Assembly (NCBI RefSeq): GCF_030817015.1 | Contig: NZ_JAUSYS010000001.1 | Location: 4,402,001 to 4,466,000 of the forward strand | DNA from: Arthrobacter sp. V1I7 | GTDB taxonomy: Bacteria > Actinomycetota > Actinomycetes > Actinomycetales > Micrococcaceae | Reading direction: 5' to 3' | DNA length: 64,000 nt | Part shown: positions 18,296-27,197 of the stretch, piece by piece | How the letters are laid out: each line of letters starts with the position of its first letter | Numbering within the stretch: position 1 is the stretch's first letter | Program-made: the position numbers and the translations under genes | Notes under the pieces: model-generated | Seen by the model: the letters and a program-made list of their open reading frames with translations, nothing else | Told to the model about the DNA's origin: nothing | Databases searched by the model: none

Positions 18296-19642
18296 CTAAC
18301 CCGCACCGTCCTGCTGGTAGATATCCGGAATGCCATCGCGGTCGGAATCTATTTTCTCGTCCTCCTCGGCCTTGCGGTAATGCCGGTTCCGGGCCCGCAA
18401 CACCACCGCCGCCAGCAGTGCGGCCAGCAGGGAGGCTGTCAGGATCCCCACCTTGGCATGGTCGTCGTGGCCGCTGCCATGGCCGAAGCTCAGTTCGGCG
18501 ACCAGCAGCGATACCGTGAAGCCGATGCCGGCCAGGACCGCTACGCCCAGGACGTCGATCCACTTGAACGAGTCATCCAGGCGGGCCTTGGTGACCTTGA
18601 TCAGCAGCCAGGTGGTGCCGAGGATGCCTAGTGGTTTACCCAGCACGAGGGCAAGGATGATGCCTACGGCCACCGGGCTGCTGAGGGCCGAACCGAGTCC
18701 CTCCCAGCCGCCCACCGAGACGCCGGCCGAGAAAAAGGCAAAGAGCGGCACCGCGATGCCGGCGGAGATGGGACGGGAACGGTGTTCGAAGACCTCGGCC
18801 AGCCCGGGCCCTGCCTCCGGGCCGCCGCCGGCCTTGGAGCGGAGGACCGGGATGGCAAAGCCCAGCAGGACGCCGGCCACCGTGGCGTGGATGCCGGAGG
18901 CATGAACGAGGGCCCAGACCATCACGCCCAACGGCATCAGGATGACCCAGGCGGCGCCGGCCCTGACGCCGAAGAAGAGCCGGTACTTCTGCGCCAGGAA
19001 GGTGTAGAGACCCAGCGGAATGAGGGCCAGCAGGAGCGGCACCGGCTGCAGGTCGCTGGAGTAGAAGACCGCGATGATGGTGATGGCCAGCAGATCGTCG
19101 ACCACCGCGAGGGTCAACAGGAAAATTCGCAGGGCGCTCGGGAGGTGCGATCCGATAATGGCCAGCACCGCGACGGCGAATGCGATGTCGGTGGCGGTGG
19201 GGATGGCCCAGCCCCGCAGGGTCCCGGGACTGCCGAGATTGACCAGGGCGTAGATGACTGCCGGAATGACTACACCCCCAAAGGCGGCGGCCACCGGAAC
19301 GATCGACTTGCTGGGCTCGCGCAGGTCCCCCGCGATGAATTCCCGTTTAAGCTCGAGCCCGACCAGGAAGAAGAAGATGGCGAGCAGCCCGTCGGCGGCC
19401 CAGGCCCCCAGGCTCAGGTCCAAATGCCACGGCTGGTAGCCGATAGTGAAATCCCGGAGGGCAAAGTAGCTGCCGGACGCCGGCGAATTGGCCCAGATGA
19501 GGGCGATCACGGCCGCCCCCACAAGCAGGGCACCGCCCACTGTTTCCTTGCGGAGGATTTCCCCGATCCGCAGCGATTCGGCATAGCTGCCCCGGCCGAA
19601 GACGGTGTTGCGCGGCGGGACGGGAGGAGGCGGATGGCTCAT
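18296..19642 (-). CDS. nhaA: Na+/H+ antiporter NhaA
   Basis: A 448-residue membrane antiporter exchanging sodium for protons. Conserved motifs: [13 protein letters not shown] near residue 90, [15 protein letters not shown] near 145 (Asp of the TDIAF loop), [11 protein letters not shown] near 178 with the twin aspartates of the ion site, and [15 protein letters not shown] near 390. The start at 19642 (MSHPPPP) has TAGGAA upstream. The C-terminus ends in an acidic, calcium-loop-like DSDRDGIPD tail, unusual for NhaA. Confidence 0.95.
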   Translation of the reverse strand: MSHPPPPVPPRNTVFGRGSYAESLRIGEILRKETVGGALLVGAAVIALIWANSPASGSYFALRDFTIGYQPWHLDLSLGAWAADGLLAIFFFLVGLELKREFIAGDLREPSKSIVPVAAAFGGVVIPAVIYALVNLGSPGTLRGWAIPTATDIAFAVAVLAIIGSHLPSALRIFLLTLAVVDDLLAITIIAVFYSSDLQPVPLLLALIPLGLYTFLAQKYRLFFGVRAGAAWVILMPLGVMVWALVHASGIHATVAGVLLGFAIPVLRSKAGGGPEAGPGLAEVFEHRSRPISAGIAVPLFAFFSAGVSVGGWEGLGSALSSPVAVGIILALVLGKPLGILGTTWLLIKVTKARLDDSFKWIDVLGVAVLAGIGFTVSLLVAELSFGHGSGHDDHAKVGILTASLLAALLAAVVLRARNRHYRKAEEDEKIDSDRDGIPDIYQQDGAG

Positions 19643-19903
19643 TAGGGTTCCTAAATTCGGCTCGACAGAACTATTGCCGACCAGACTTCCCGGCGCACCT
19701 CGACCCAGTCTAGGCATCCGCCGGGTCTTCCGCCAGCGATCCGGCGCTCCGCGCGCGTCCGCTGAAGTCGGGAGCGCGGACCAGCGACTTCCCGGCGACG
19801 CAAAGGTCTACCGCACACGGTCGATGATAAGTAGGCTTAGCACGCAGGGGCTCGCCGGCCCAGTCACACCACATCCGAGCAAGCACTGCCCGAGAGGACT
19901 GAA

Positions 19904-20104
19904 ATGAGCGATAAGCCAAACCCCATCCAGATTCAGAAGTTCCTCGCCGGCGTCGATTACCCCGCCGACCGCAGCACCCTCGTTTCGACAGCCGGAAAAG
20001 AGGGCGCGGACAGCCGTGTTTTGGACGCACTGAAAAATATTCCAGACAAGGAATACGACAGTCCCACGGCTGTGAGTTCGGCCATTTCGGACAGCGACGA
20101 TTAG
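19904..20104 (+). CDS. DUF2795 domain protein
   Basis: A 66-residue small soluble protein: IQKFLAGVDYPADRSTLVSTA...ADSRVLDALKNIPDKEYDSPTAVSSAIS. This is the DUF2795 pattern of a compact helical domain with YP near the N-terminus and a YDSP motif. DUF2795 proteins are common in actinobacteria and often stress-linked; biochemical role unknown. It starts at ATG after GAGAGGACTG and lies 28 bp before the CBS-domain gene, likely one transcript. Confidence 0.8.
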   Translation: MSDKPNPIQIQKFLAGVDYPADRSTLVSTAGKEGADSRVLDALKNIPDKEYDSPTAVSSAISDSDD

Positions 20105-20132
20105 TAGCGGAACAAAAACCAAAGGAGTGAAA

Positions 20133-20549
20133 ATGTCCACAGTTGCCAGAGACATCATGACAGGTGGCGTTGAGTGCGTCGGCGAGAAGGAAACCCTGGA
20201 GCAGGCCGCCCGGAAACTCAAGGAACTCAATGTCGGGTCTATGCCGATCTGCGGCGAAGACAAACGGCTCAAGGGAATGCTGACGGACCGGGACATCGTC
20301 GTCAAGTGCCTGGCCGAAGGGGGCGATCCCCGCACGGTAACGGCCGGCGAGCTCGGCGAGGGCAAGCCGGTAACCATAGGAGCGGACGACAGCATCGAAG
20401 AGGCTATCCGGACAATGCAGGAACACAAAGTCCGCCGGCTCCCCGTGATTGATGGCCATGACCTGGTCGGCATCCTCAGCCAGGCGGACATCGCCCGGAA
20501 CTATCCGGAGGAGCGAGTCGGGGAGCTTGTGGAGTTCATTTCGTACTGA
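20133..20549 (+). CDS. Tandem CBS domain protein
   Basis: 138 residues forming a Bateman module of two CBS repeats (about 8-60 and 75-130). Both contain the typical pattern: GSMPICGEDKRLKGMLTDRDIV in the first and RRLPVIDGHDLVGILSQADIA in the second. Such stand-alone modules bind adenine nucleotides and sense energy or redox state. The ATG at 20133 follows AAAGGAG with 5-nt spacing. Confidence 0.9.
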   Translation: MSTVARDIMTGGVECVGEKETLEQAARKLKELNVGSMPICGEDKRLKGMLTDRDIVVKCLAEGGDPRTVTAGELGEGKPVTIGADDSIEEAIRTMQEHKVRRLPVIDGHDLVGILSQADIARNYPEERVGELVEFISY

Positions 20550-20679
20550 GCGACTTGCAGCCCGACGGCACCCTGGCGAGCCAGGCAGTCGGCGGCCCGT
20601 GGCCAATCCCTAAGCTTGGGAAGCGGCGGAACGGCCGACTGTCTGGAGGTCCCAGCGGTCCGGTCCAAACGCCCGAAGC

Positions 20680-21471
20680 TCAGGCCAACAGCGACTGCAC
20701 CAGCTCGCGGCATTTTCGGTAGGAGGCGGCCTTTGGGTCGATGAGCGCGAAGTGGTCGCCGGGAATCTTGAGGAGCTGGACGGGAGCCCCGGTTGCCTTG
20801 GCCGCTGCCGCATAGGTTTCCGACTGGCTCACCGGAACCGTGTCATCTTCGGTCCCGTGGACCGCGTAGACGGGGATGTTCAGAGGGACGGCGCTCATCG
20901 GATCCGCGTACTTATGCCGTTTGGGGTATTTCTCCGAAGACCCACCCAGCAGGTTGCTGACCGCACCGTTGCTGAGGTTGAGCCGTTCTGCGGCGGCAAG
21001 GTTCAATACTCCCGACTGGCTTACGACCCCGGTGAGCCGCACCGCGCCGTCGTCTTTCCGGAGCAGCTGGCGGTCCGCATCGGGCGCGCCGATCTGGCCG
21101 AGCCGGTCACGACCGGCGGCCCAGACGGCAAGGTGCCCGCCGGCCGAATGGCCCAAGGCGACGACGCGGTCCAGCCCGAGCCCGTGCTCGCCCGCAACGT
21201 CCCGCAGCTTGTCGATTCCGGCCAGCACATCGGAGAACGTGTGCGGCCAGCCGCCGCCGTTGCCGGCGCGGCGATACTCGATGTTCCAGGCGGCCATGCC
21301 GTGGGCCGCGAGGTCCTTGGCCAGCGGTTCACCGAGTTCCGCGCCGTACTGGGATCGCCAGTACCCGCCATGGATGACGACCACAATGCCCTTGGGTGCC
21401 GCCACGTCCGGCAGGAAAAGCTCGCCCCACTGGCTCGGGGCGTCGCCGTAGCTGTACTTGTGCCGCTTCAC
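20680..21471 (-). CDS. Alpha/beta hydrolase (kynurenine formamidase/esterase-like)
   Basis: 263 residues. IVVVIHGGYWRSQYGAELG is the oxyanion-hole HGGxW motif seen in the BD-FAE/kynurenine formamidase group. ALGHSAGGHLA carries the nucleophile Ser. The acid Asp is in HGTEDDTVPV and the catalytic His in PGDHFALIDP. Soluble and without a signal peptide. The GTG start at 21471 follows GAGGAGGA; the upstream in-frame ATGs have no family similarity. The substrate is probably a small ester or arylformamide. Confidence 0.85.
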   Translation of the reverse strand: MKRHKYSYGDAPSQWGELFLPDVAAPKGIVVVIHGGYWRSQYGAELGEPLAKDLAAHGMAAWNIEYRRAGNGGGWPHTFSDVLAGIDKLRDVAGEHGLGLDRVVALGHSAGGHLAVWAAGRDRLGQIGAPDADRQLLRKDDGAVRLTGVVSQSGVLNLAAAERLNLSNGAVSNLLGGSSEKYPKRHKYADPMSAVPLNIPVYAVHGTEDDTVPVSQSETYAAAAKATGAPVQLLKIPGDHFALIDPKAASYRKCRELVQSLLA

Positions 21472-21706
21472 AGTGTCCTCCTCTGGGCCTGGTGAACAAG
21501 CAGCGGAGATTGCCCCCATGTCACCGTCGCTGCGGCCGCGATGAGAGTCCGACGCCGCACAGCAGCCATGTGCAGAGCCTACCTTGGTCATCACCCGGCA
21601 CGGCGTAAGCCTGCCCGGCAGGGCGCCTGCAGCGGTCCACGAGTGGCCGGCGGCGGCTGCGGGGTGTCAGCCTCCCGCCGTCGTACCTCCGCCGTAAGCT
21701 GGTCCT

Positions 21707-22813
21707 ATGGCGAGCAACTGGGAACGGCTGGACCCGAGCCTGCGCGAATCCGTGCAGGAAAACGTGGAACTCTACGAGCGGCTCCGCCCTGCCCTGAAAC
21801 TTGTCACCCGGGAGGTCCTGCTCACGCTGCGCACCATGCTCAAGGGCACCGAGGTGACGCCGCTGTTCGTCACCGGCCGCACCAAGACGGTGGAATCCTT
21901 CCGGGAAAAGATCTCCCGGACCGAAGAACCCCTGGAACCGGGCGGCCCGCCGGTGCTGAAATTCCCGGACCCGTTCCGGACGCTCAATGACATGGTGGGC
22001 GTCCGCGTCATTACCAAGCTTCCGGCGGAAAACGCCGCCGTGGCCAATCTGATCAAGCGCCAGCGCCAGCTTTTCGACTGCCGCGGCGACCGCGAAAAAG
22101 ACATCGGCTCGATCGAATCCGGAACCTACGGCTACTCCAGCCGGCACCTGATCCTGCGGACCATCCAGAACGAGGCGGTCAAGGCGTACCAGCAGCTCTT
22201 CAACCCGGACGTCCCGCCGAACGGCAGTTACTTCTTCGAGTGCCAGATCCGCACCGTGTTCGCGCACGCCTGGAGCGAGATCGAGCATGACATCCGCTTC
22301 AAGGCCGAGGATCCGCGGGCATGGACGCCGCATTTCGACCGGCAGTTCACGGCGACGGCGGCGATGCTGGAAACCGTGGAGGGCGCCTTCTCGGACCTGC
22401 ACGACCGCTACGAGGAGGTCCGCAGCTACTGGGACATGGACGGCGAAGGTGCCGCCCAGCTCACCCCGAACCGGATCCGGGACGTCTGGCGGACACTGCT
22501 GCCGCATGTGGACCGGAAGGTCGACGACGACTGGGGCTGGGCGGCCGAGCTGATGGCCGCGCACGGACTCAACCAGACCGTTCAGCTCGCCGGGCTGCTG
22601 AGCGCCAATCGAATCACCGAGGTCCGCAAGGCCCTCGACCACCGCTACTCCCCCGGCCCGGACCGGCTCCTCGACGACCTGCTGCTCTGGCAGTACGGCA
22701 CCCAGCACATCGACCTCACCGCGGAACCCGCCGACGTCGTCCCGCACCCCCGCCGCGACAGCCTGCTCCGGCGGCTCAAGCAACTCGAACGGTACCGGCT
22801 GACCCAGGCGTAG
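21707..22813 (+). CDS. RelA/SpoT-domain protein (GTP pyrophosphokinase-like)
   Basis: 368 residues. A RelA/SpoT nucleotidyltransferase domain spans about residues 50-210. Visible are FRTLNDMVGVRVIT, YGYSSRHLIL and the signature FECQIRTVFAHAWSEIEHDIRF. The long C-terminal extension (about 230-368) is helical and has no HD hydrolase, TGS or ACT domain. It is therefore a stand-alone synthetase-like protein rather than the bifunctional Rel. Whether it makes (p)ppGpp or acts on other nucleotides cannot be decided. Confidence 0.85.
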   Translation: MASNWERLDPSLRESVQENVELYERLRPALKLVTREVLLTLRTMLKGTEVTPLFVTGRTKTVESFREKISRTEEPLEPGGPPVLKFPDPFRTLNDMVGVRVITKLPAENAAVANLIKRQRQLFDCRGDREKDIGSIESGTYGYSSRHLILRTIQNEAVKAYQQLFNPDVPPNGSYFFECQIRTVFAHAWSEIEHDIRFKAEDPRAWTPHFDRQFTATAAMLETVEGAFSDLHDRYEEVRSYWDMDGEGAAQLTPNRIRDVWRTLLPHVDRKVDDDWGWAAELMAAHGLNQTVQLAGLLSANRITEVRKALDHRYSPGPDRLLDDLLLWQYGTQHIDLTAEPADVVPHPRRDSLLRRLKQLERYRLTQA

Positions 22814-22878
22814 CGAGACCGCCTCCCAGGCTTTGGGTGAGCTATTGACGCCGGAACGCGGGTTCGTATCGTGGATTC

Positions 22879-23244
22879 ATGGGCAACATCCAGGAGACGG
22901 TAGACGCGTTCTTCGACCGCTATGCCCGGGCCCTGCTGGACCGCGATGCGAGCGCGCTTGCCGGGCTGTACGCTGTCCCGTCACTGATCATCTTCCCCGG
23001 CCAGTCCGTCCCGGTCAGTGAGGCCCGGCAGACGGAGGAGTTTTTCGCGTCCGCGTGGAGCCAATACGAGGGGATCCACGAACTCGACAGGCAGATCGCC
23101 ATCATGGGCCAGGCTCCAGGAAGCGTCTGGGTCGACGTCATGTGGTCCTACGGTGACCGCCACCGGGAACGCTTCTGCTACCAGCTTGTCAACGGACCGG
23201 CGGGCTACCAGATTGCCGTGCTCACACTGATGGCCGCGGATTAG
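22879..23244 (+). CDS. SnoaL/NTF2-like hypothetical protein
   Basis: 121 residues. VDAFFDRYARALLDRDASALAGLYAVPSLIIFPG is the helical start of an NTF2-like cone fold, followed by strands ending in YQIAVLTLM. No conserved catalytic set is obvious. Such proteins may bind small hydrophobic molecules. The ATG is preceded by a short promoter-like stretch, and the gene appears monocistronic. Confidence 0.7.
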   Translation: MGNIQETVDAFFDRYARALLDRDASALAGLYAVPSLIIFPGQSVPVSEARQTEEFFASAWSQYEGIHELDRQIAIMGQAPGSVWVDVMWSYGDRHRERFCYQLVNGPAGYQIAVLTLMAAD

Positions 23245-23339
23245 GTCACACTATTGGGTCTTTTTACGCGGCCCCGACAGGCCTACCTTGGTTGGAGTAG
23301 CCGCCCGCCCCGGGCAGCCGGACCACGGAGGACCCTCCC

Positions 23340-23624
23340 ATGACAACGCACGTCGCAGACTGCAGTGTTTCCAACTGTTCCTTCAACGACCATTCGAATT
23401 GCAACGCAGCGGCCATCACCGTCGGCGGAACCGAAGACCATGCATCTTGCTCCACCTTCATCGACACAGGCACGCACGGCGGCCTGCCCAAGGTTCTCGC
23501 CGACGTCGGGGCGTGCCAGCGCGCGGAATGCGTCCACAACGACCACCTGATGTGCCAGGCCCCGGAGGTGCATGTCGGCCCGGGAGCGGATAACGCCGAC
23601 TGCCTCACCTACGCACACCGATAG
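23340..23624 (+). CDS. DUF1540 cysteine-rich protein
   Basis: 94 residues with eight cysteines arranged as two DUF1540 modules: CSVSNCSFNDHSNCNA...C near the start and CQRAECVHNDHLMCQA...C after residue 60. The C-x4-C-x7-C pattern predicts metal (probably zinc) binding. The small size and lack of a signal peptide suggest a cytoplasmic metal or redox buffer. GGAGGA precedes the ATG. Confidence 0.85.
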   Translation: MTTHVADCSVSNCSFNDHSNCNAAAITVGGTEDHASCSTFIDTGTHGGLPKVLADVGACQRAECVHNDHLMCQAPEVHVGPGADNADCLTYAHR

Positions 23625-23667
23625 ACCGAACCACCGGCTCGGGCAACTCCCCTGCTAGGCTCCGGCG

Positions 23668-24108
23668 TCAGGTCTGCTGGCCGTGGAACCGGCCGACGTA
23701 GGCCCGTTGCCGCGGCGTTTCCACGGCTCCCCGGCGGTAGTGCTGCCGCACGAAGGCGACAGCCTCGGCCGGGGGAACGCCGTCCAAAACGGCGATGCAG
23801 GCGAGGGCGGTGCCGGTCCGGCCGCGGCCGCCCCAGCAGGCAACCTCTACCCGCTCCGATTCGGAGCGGCGCCAGGCCTCCTCGAGGGCATTCAGGGCAT
23901 CCGCGTCATCGGCGGGCAATCGGAGGTCGGGCCAACGGACCCAGCGGAACTCCCAGTCCATCGGGCGTGGGCGTCTGCCCAGCAGGTACAGCCCGAACTC
24001 GGGCCGCAGTCCTCCCGGAAAAGGCGCCAACAGCGCCCGGCCACGGATGAGCCGACCCGAGGGAAGGCTGAGCACGCCGGCCTGGCCCGGCTCCCACGTC
24101 TGCATCAT
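23668..24108 (-). CDS. Protein-tyrosine/dual-specificity phosphatase family protein
   Basis: 146 residues. VACWGGRGRTGTALACIAVLDG near residue 88 is a CX5R P-loop (Cys, then five residues, then Arg) followed by TG, typical of cysteine phosphatases. The usual HC is replaced by AC. WEFRWVRWPDLRLPADDADA precedes it like the general-acid WPD loop. The ATG at 24108 gives the shortest family-like N-terminus; a longer reading is possible but shares bases with a repeated CAAAGGCCCTGG-type segment. Substrate unknown. Confidence 0.75.
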   Translation of the reverse strand: MMQTWEPGQAGVLSLPSGRLIRGRALLAPFPGGLRPEFGLYLLGRRPRPMDWEFRWVRWPDLRLPADDADALNALEEAWRRSESERVEVACWGGRGRTGTALACIAVLDGVPPAEAVAFVRQHYRRGAVETPRQRAYVGRFHGQQT

Positions 24109-24325
24109 GAATCCGAGCGTAGTCGTTCCGGATCGGGCGCGTTCAGCCGGACCGGTCCCCATGACGCGCAAAGGCCCTGGGGCTGCTGGAATTCCGGCGT
24201 CGCCAGGGCTTTTGCGCCTCATGGAATGCAGGGCGCCTCAATTTTCCGTCCGAAAGTATGGCGGTGGCCTGCCCGCACTCCCTAGAGTTGCCAAGGAAGT
24301 GCCGCCCGCTGAAAGGAATCCACGG

Positions 24326-24619
24326 ATGTCATTCCAGGCCTACCTCGACGCGATCGAAGAAAAGACCGGGCTCACCCCTCGCGCGCTCCTCGAGATCGCG
24401 CAGCAAAAGGGCTACGCCGACCCGGCCGTGGAAGCGGGCGTGATCCTGGACTGGCTGAAGGAAGACTACGGGCTGGGACGCGGCCATGGCATGGCACTGG
24501 TCCACGTCATCAAGAAAGGCCCCGACATCGGCACCAACGATGTCGGGACCACGGGCGCGCATAGCGACGAGTCGGAGACGCTCTGGCTCGACGGCCGGGC
24601 AACGAAGCCCCTGGGCTAG
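24326..24619 (+). CDS. DUF4287 domain protein
   Basis: 97 residues. The helical DUF4287 core is visible: AYLDAIEEKTGLTPRALLEIAQQKG, then GVILDWLKEDYGLGRGHGMALVHVIKKG. The family is small and cytoplasmic with unknown function and is frequent in soil bacteria. The ATG at 24326 follows GAAAGGAA. The stop codon overlaps by 3 bp that of the convergent SulP gene. Confidence 0.85.
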   Translation: MSFQAYLDAIEEKTGLTPRALLEIAQQKGYADPAVEAGVILDWLKEDYGLGRGHGMALVHVIKKGPDIGTNDVGTTGAHSDESETLWLDGRATKPLG

Positions 24620-26133
24620 GAACCGAGCTTGCCGGCGAGGCGTTCGCGCATCAGGACGCTTGCGTCGTTCAGCCCGACGATGCTGACCTCTTTGCCGTGA
24701 TGCCGGTACTTCTCCGTGATGGCATCCAGCGACGCAATGGTCGAGGCGTCCCAGAGGTGCGAGGCATGCATGTCGATAACCACCCGGTCCGGATCCAGGG
24801 CGTATTCGAACTGCGTGTACAGCTCGTTCGAGGACGCGAAGAAGAGCTCCCCGTCCACACGGTACGTGGCGAGCCGGACGCCGTCGACCTCGCACACGGT
24901 GCGCTCCACGGTGACGAAGTGTGCGACCCGCCGGGCGAACAGAACCATCGCTACGAGCACTCCGACGCCGACGCCGACCGCCAGGTTGTGCGTGGCCACG
25001 ACGCCGATCACGGTGGAGGCCATGACCATGGTTTCGCTCTTGGGCAGGGCCTTCAGCGTGGCGGGCCGGATGCTGTGCCAGTCGAAGGTGGCCGCCGATA
25101 CGAAGATCATCACGGCCACGAGCGCGGCCATCGGGATCAGCGAGACGATGTCACCCAGGACCACCACGAGAATGAGGAGGAAGACGCCGGCCAGGAAGGT
25201 GGAGATCCGGGTCCGGGCGCCGGAGGCTTTGACGTTGATCATGGTCTGTCCGATGATCGCGCAGCCGCCCATGCCGCCGAAGCAGCCGGTCACGACATTT
25301 GCCACGCCCTGGCCCCAGGCCTCCCGGGTTTTGGATGAGCGGGTGTCCGTGATGTCGTCGACGAGCTTCGCCGTCATGAGCGATTCGAGCAGGCCGACGC
25401 AGGCCACGGCCAGGGCGAAGGGAAAGATGACCTGCAGCGCCTCCAGGGTGAACGGGATGTCCGGAACGAACAGGATCGGCAAGGTTTCCGGCAGCGCCCC
25501 CTTGTCGCCCACGGTCGGGACGGCGACGGCGGCCAGCACCGTGATGAGCGTCAGGACCACGATGGCGACGAGCGGCGCGGGGACCACCGTGGTGAGCTTC
25601 GGCAGCCCGAAGACGATCAGCAGGCCCAGTGCGGTGAGTGGATAGACCAGCCAGGGGACGCCGAGCAGCTCGGGGACCTGGGAGAGGAAGACGAGGATGG
25701 CCAGGGCGTTGACGAAGCCGACCATGACCGATCGCGGGATGAAGCGCATCAGCTTCGCCACCCCGGAGAGGCCCAGGACGATTTGGAGGATGCCGGCCAG
25801 GATCACCGCGGCCACGAGGTAGTCCAGCCCGTGGGACTTCACCAGCGGCGCGATCACAAGGGCGACGGCGCCGGTGGCGGCGGAAATCATCGCCGGACGC
25901 CCGCCGACGAAGGCGATCGTGACAGCCATCGTGAAGGAGGCGAAGAGCCCGATCCGCGGGTCGACGCCGGCGATGATCGAGAAGGCGATGGCCTCCGGAA
26001 TCAGCGCCAGCGCGACGACGAGCCCGCCCAGGACCTCGGTCTTCAGCCGGCGCGGGGACCGCAGGGTGCCGCGGACGGACTGCAGCTGCTCGGGGGTAAG
26101 GACGGCGGGAGGGCCGGCAGACTTGGCGGCCAT
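24616..26133 (-). CDS. SulP family anion transporter with STAS domain
   Basis: 505 residues. A membrane domain of about 12 segments (residues 30-400) contains GLVVALALIPEAIAFSIIAGVDPRIGLFA, the SulP start, and the FGGMGGCAIIGQTMINVKASGARTRIS signature. A C-terminal STAS domain (about 430-505) with DMHASHLWDASTIASLD follows. Sulfate and bicarbonate are family substrates. Given the sulfur genes nearby sulfate is attractive, but this is inference. Upstream on the same strand only decayed gene fragments are found. Confidence 0.88.
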   Translation of the reverse strand: MAAKSAGPPAVLTPEQLQSVRGTLRSPRRLKTEVLGGLVVALALIPEAIAFSIIAGVDPRIGLFASFTMAVTIAFVGGRPAMISAATGAVALVIAPLVKSHGLDYLVAAVILAGILQIVLGLSGVAKLMRFIPRSVMVGFVNALAILVFLSQVPELLGVPWLVYPLTALGLLIVFGLPKLTTVVPAPLVAIVVLTLITVLAAVAVPTVGDKGALPETLPILFVPDIPFTLEALQVIFPFALAVACVGLLESLMTAKLVDDITDTRSSKTREAWGQGVANVVTGCFGGMGGCAIIGQTMINVKASGARTRISTFLAGVFLLILVVVLGDIVSLIPMAALVAVMIFVSAATFDWHSIRPATLKALPKSETMVMASTVIGVVATHNLAVGVGVGVLVAMVLFARRVAHFVTVERTVCEVDGVRLATYRVDGELFFASSNELYTQFEYALDPDRVVIDMHASHLWDASTIASLDAITEKYRHHGKEVSIVGLNDASVLMRERLAGKLGS

Positions 26134-26261
26134 GGCTGGCTCCGTTCAGGCTCGGTAGAGACGCAGCACCGCGCCAGAAAGGGACATCCGGAATCAGGGG
26201 CACCGGCCGGAGTGGCCGCAGCTCGCCCTGCGCGTTCAAGTCTACCGCGAAGGATCCGCGG

Positions 26262-26405
26262 CCCGACGTCGGCCGGCTGATCGCCGTCGTCCTGATCCTG
26301 CCGCCGGAACTGGCCGTGGGCCTGATCCTGGCCGGCTGTGCACCCTCGGGCACCGCGTCTTACGTGATGGCGTTCCTGGCCAAGGGGGACGTGGCCGTCT
26401 CGGTG
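26262..26405 (+). pseudogene. Fragment of a bile acid:sodium symporter (BASS) family transporter
   Basis: About 48 codons read IAVVLILPPELAVGLILAG, CAPSGTASYVMAFLAKGDVA and VSV. This matches the highly conserved core of BASS transporters, normally near residue 90-140 of a protein of about 300. No start and no continuation exist: similarity stops abruptly after the VSV motif near 26405. It is a remnant embedded in non-coding sequence upstream of the SulP gene. Confidence 0.65.
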
Positions 26406-26436
26406 GGCTGGCCGGCTCCGCGGTGGTCCCGCCGAG

Positions 26437-26553
26437 CCGGCCGGAGAGCACGTAGGAGACAGTCGTCAGCGACACCCCTGCCGCCTCCGCCACGTCTCGG
26501 ATGGTCGGCGTGGATCCAGACCGCACTGCTTGCTCCCGGTGCTTCTCCGCCAC
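26437..26553 (-). pseudogene. N-terminal fragment of a LacI-family regulator
   Basis: An ATG at 26553 opens a frame whose residues 15-39 (TPTIRDVAEAAGVSLTTVSYVLSG) are the LacI helix-turn-helix. Similarity ends after the LSGR motif, after which the frame is arginine/proline-rich and unrelated. The ligand domain (about 270 residues) is missing. It lies about 42 bp downstream of the GNAT gene and faces the BASS fragment. Confidence 0.7.
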
Positions 26554-26594
26554 GAAACCTTGGCGGTCCTGAAAATTCCGTTCCGGGTTGAACT

Positions 26595-27197
26595 TTAGCG
26601 GGTGGCACTCCCGTCCGGGCCCTGGTGCAGGATTTTGGTGAAGGCAAGCGGACCGATGGTTTCCGGGTCCGCGGACGAGTCGAACTGCGGCTCGTAACCG
26701 GTGCTGAGGTACAGGTGCTTTGCCTCGGGCTGGCGGGGCCCGGTAGTCAGGTAGACCGTCTGGTAGCCGCGCCGGGCCGCCAGCCTCTCGAGTTCACCGA
26801 GCACAAAACGGGCCAGGCCCCGGCGGCGGTGGGCGGAGTGGGTCCAGATCCGTTTGAACTCGGCAGTTTGAGGACCACGACGCCGGAACGCGCCGCCGGC
26901 CACGGATTCGCCGCCCTCCTGCACGATCAGCAGCGCCCCGTCTGGCGCCGCGAATTCCCCGGCCGGGTACCGGTTGAGCTCCTCCGCGGCGGCCCCCCGG
27001 CCGAAGAGATCCCCGTACCGGGTGTCGTATTCGACTGCCAGCTCATCCAGGAGCGGCCGCACCCGGGGATCGCTCATCGGCAGGTTGAGCACCGTCAGCG
27101 CCGAAGGGCGCAACGGGGCGGGCCCCCGGTGCGCCGGGGCGGCCGAGGGTGCCTGGTTCGGGTCTGGCGCCGGCGCCGCGGCGGTTGCATGGTTCAT
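26595..27197 (-). CDS. GNAT family N-acetyltransferase
   Basis: 200 residues. After a proline/alanine-rich leader (1-35), a GNAT fold spans about 55-190. RIWTHSAHRRRGLARFVLGELERLA is the acetyl-CoA pyrophosphate loop (R/Q-x-x-G-x-A type) and LYLSTGYE the terminal GNAT motif. Its ATG overlaps the TGA of the upstream FAD-binding gene by 4 bp (ATGA), so the two are translationally coupled. In Bacillus ytm/yxe operons the equivalent enzyme N-acetylates S-modified cysteines; this role is inferred from context. Confidence 0.85.
   Translation of the reverse strand: MNHATAAAPAPDPNQAPSAAPAHRGPAPLRPSALTVLNLPMSDPRVRPLLDELAVEYDTRYGDLFGRGAAAEELNRYPAGEFAAPDGALLIVQEGGESVAGGAFRRRGPQTAEFKRIWTHSAHRRRGLARFVLGELERLAARRGYQTVYLTTGPRQPEAKHLYLSTGYEPQFDSSADPETIGPLAFTKILHQGPDGSATR

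Noticed and set aside
19710..20606. Leftward frame across the DUF2795 and CBS genes
   Set aside because: Antisense shadow of two well-supported rightward genes.
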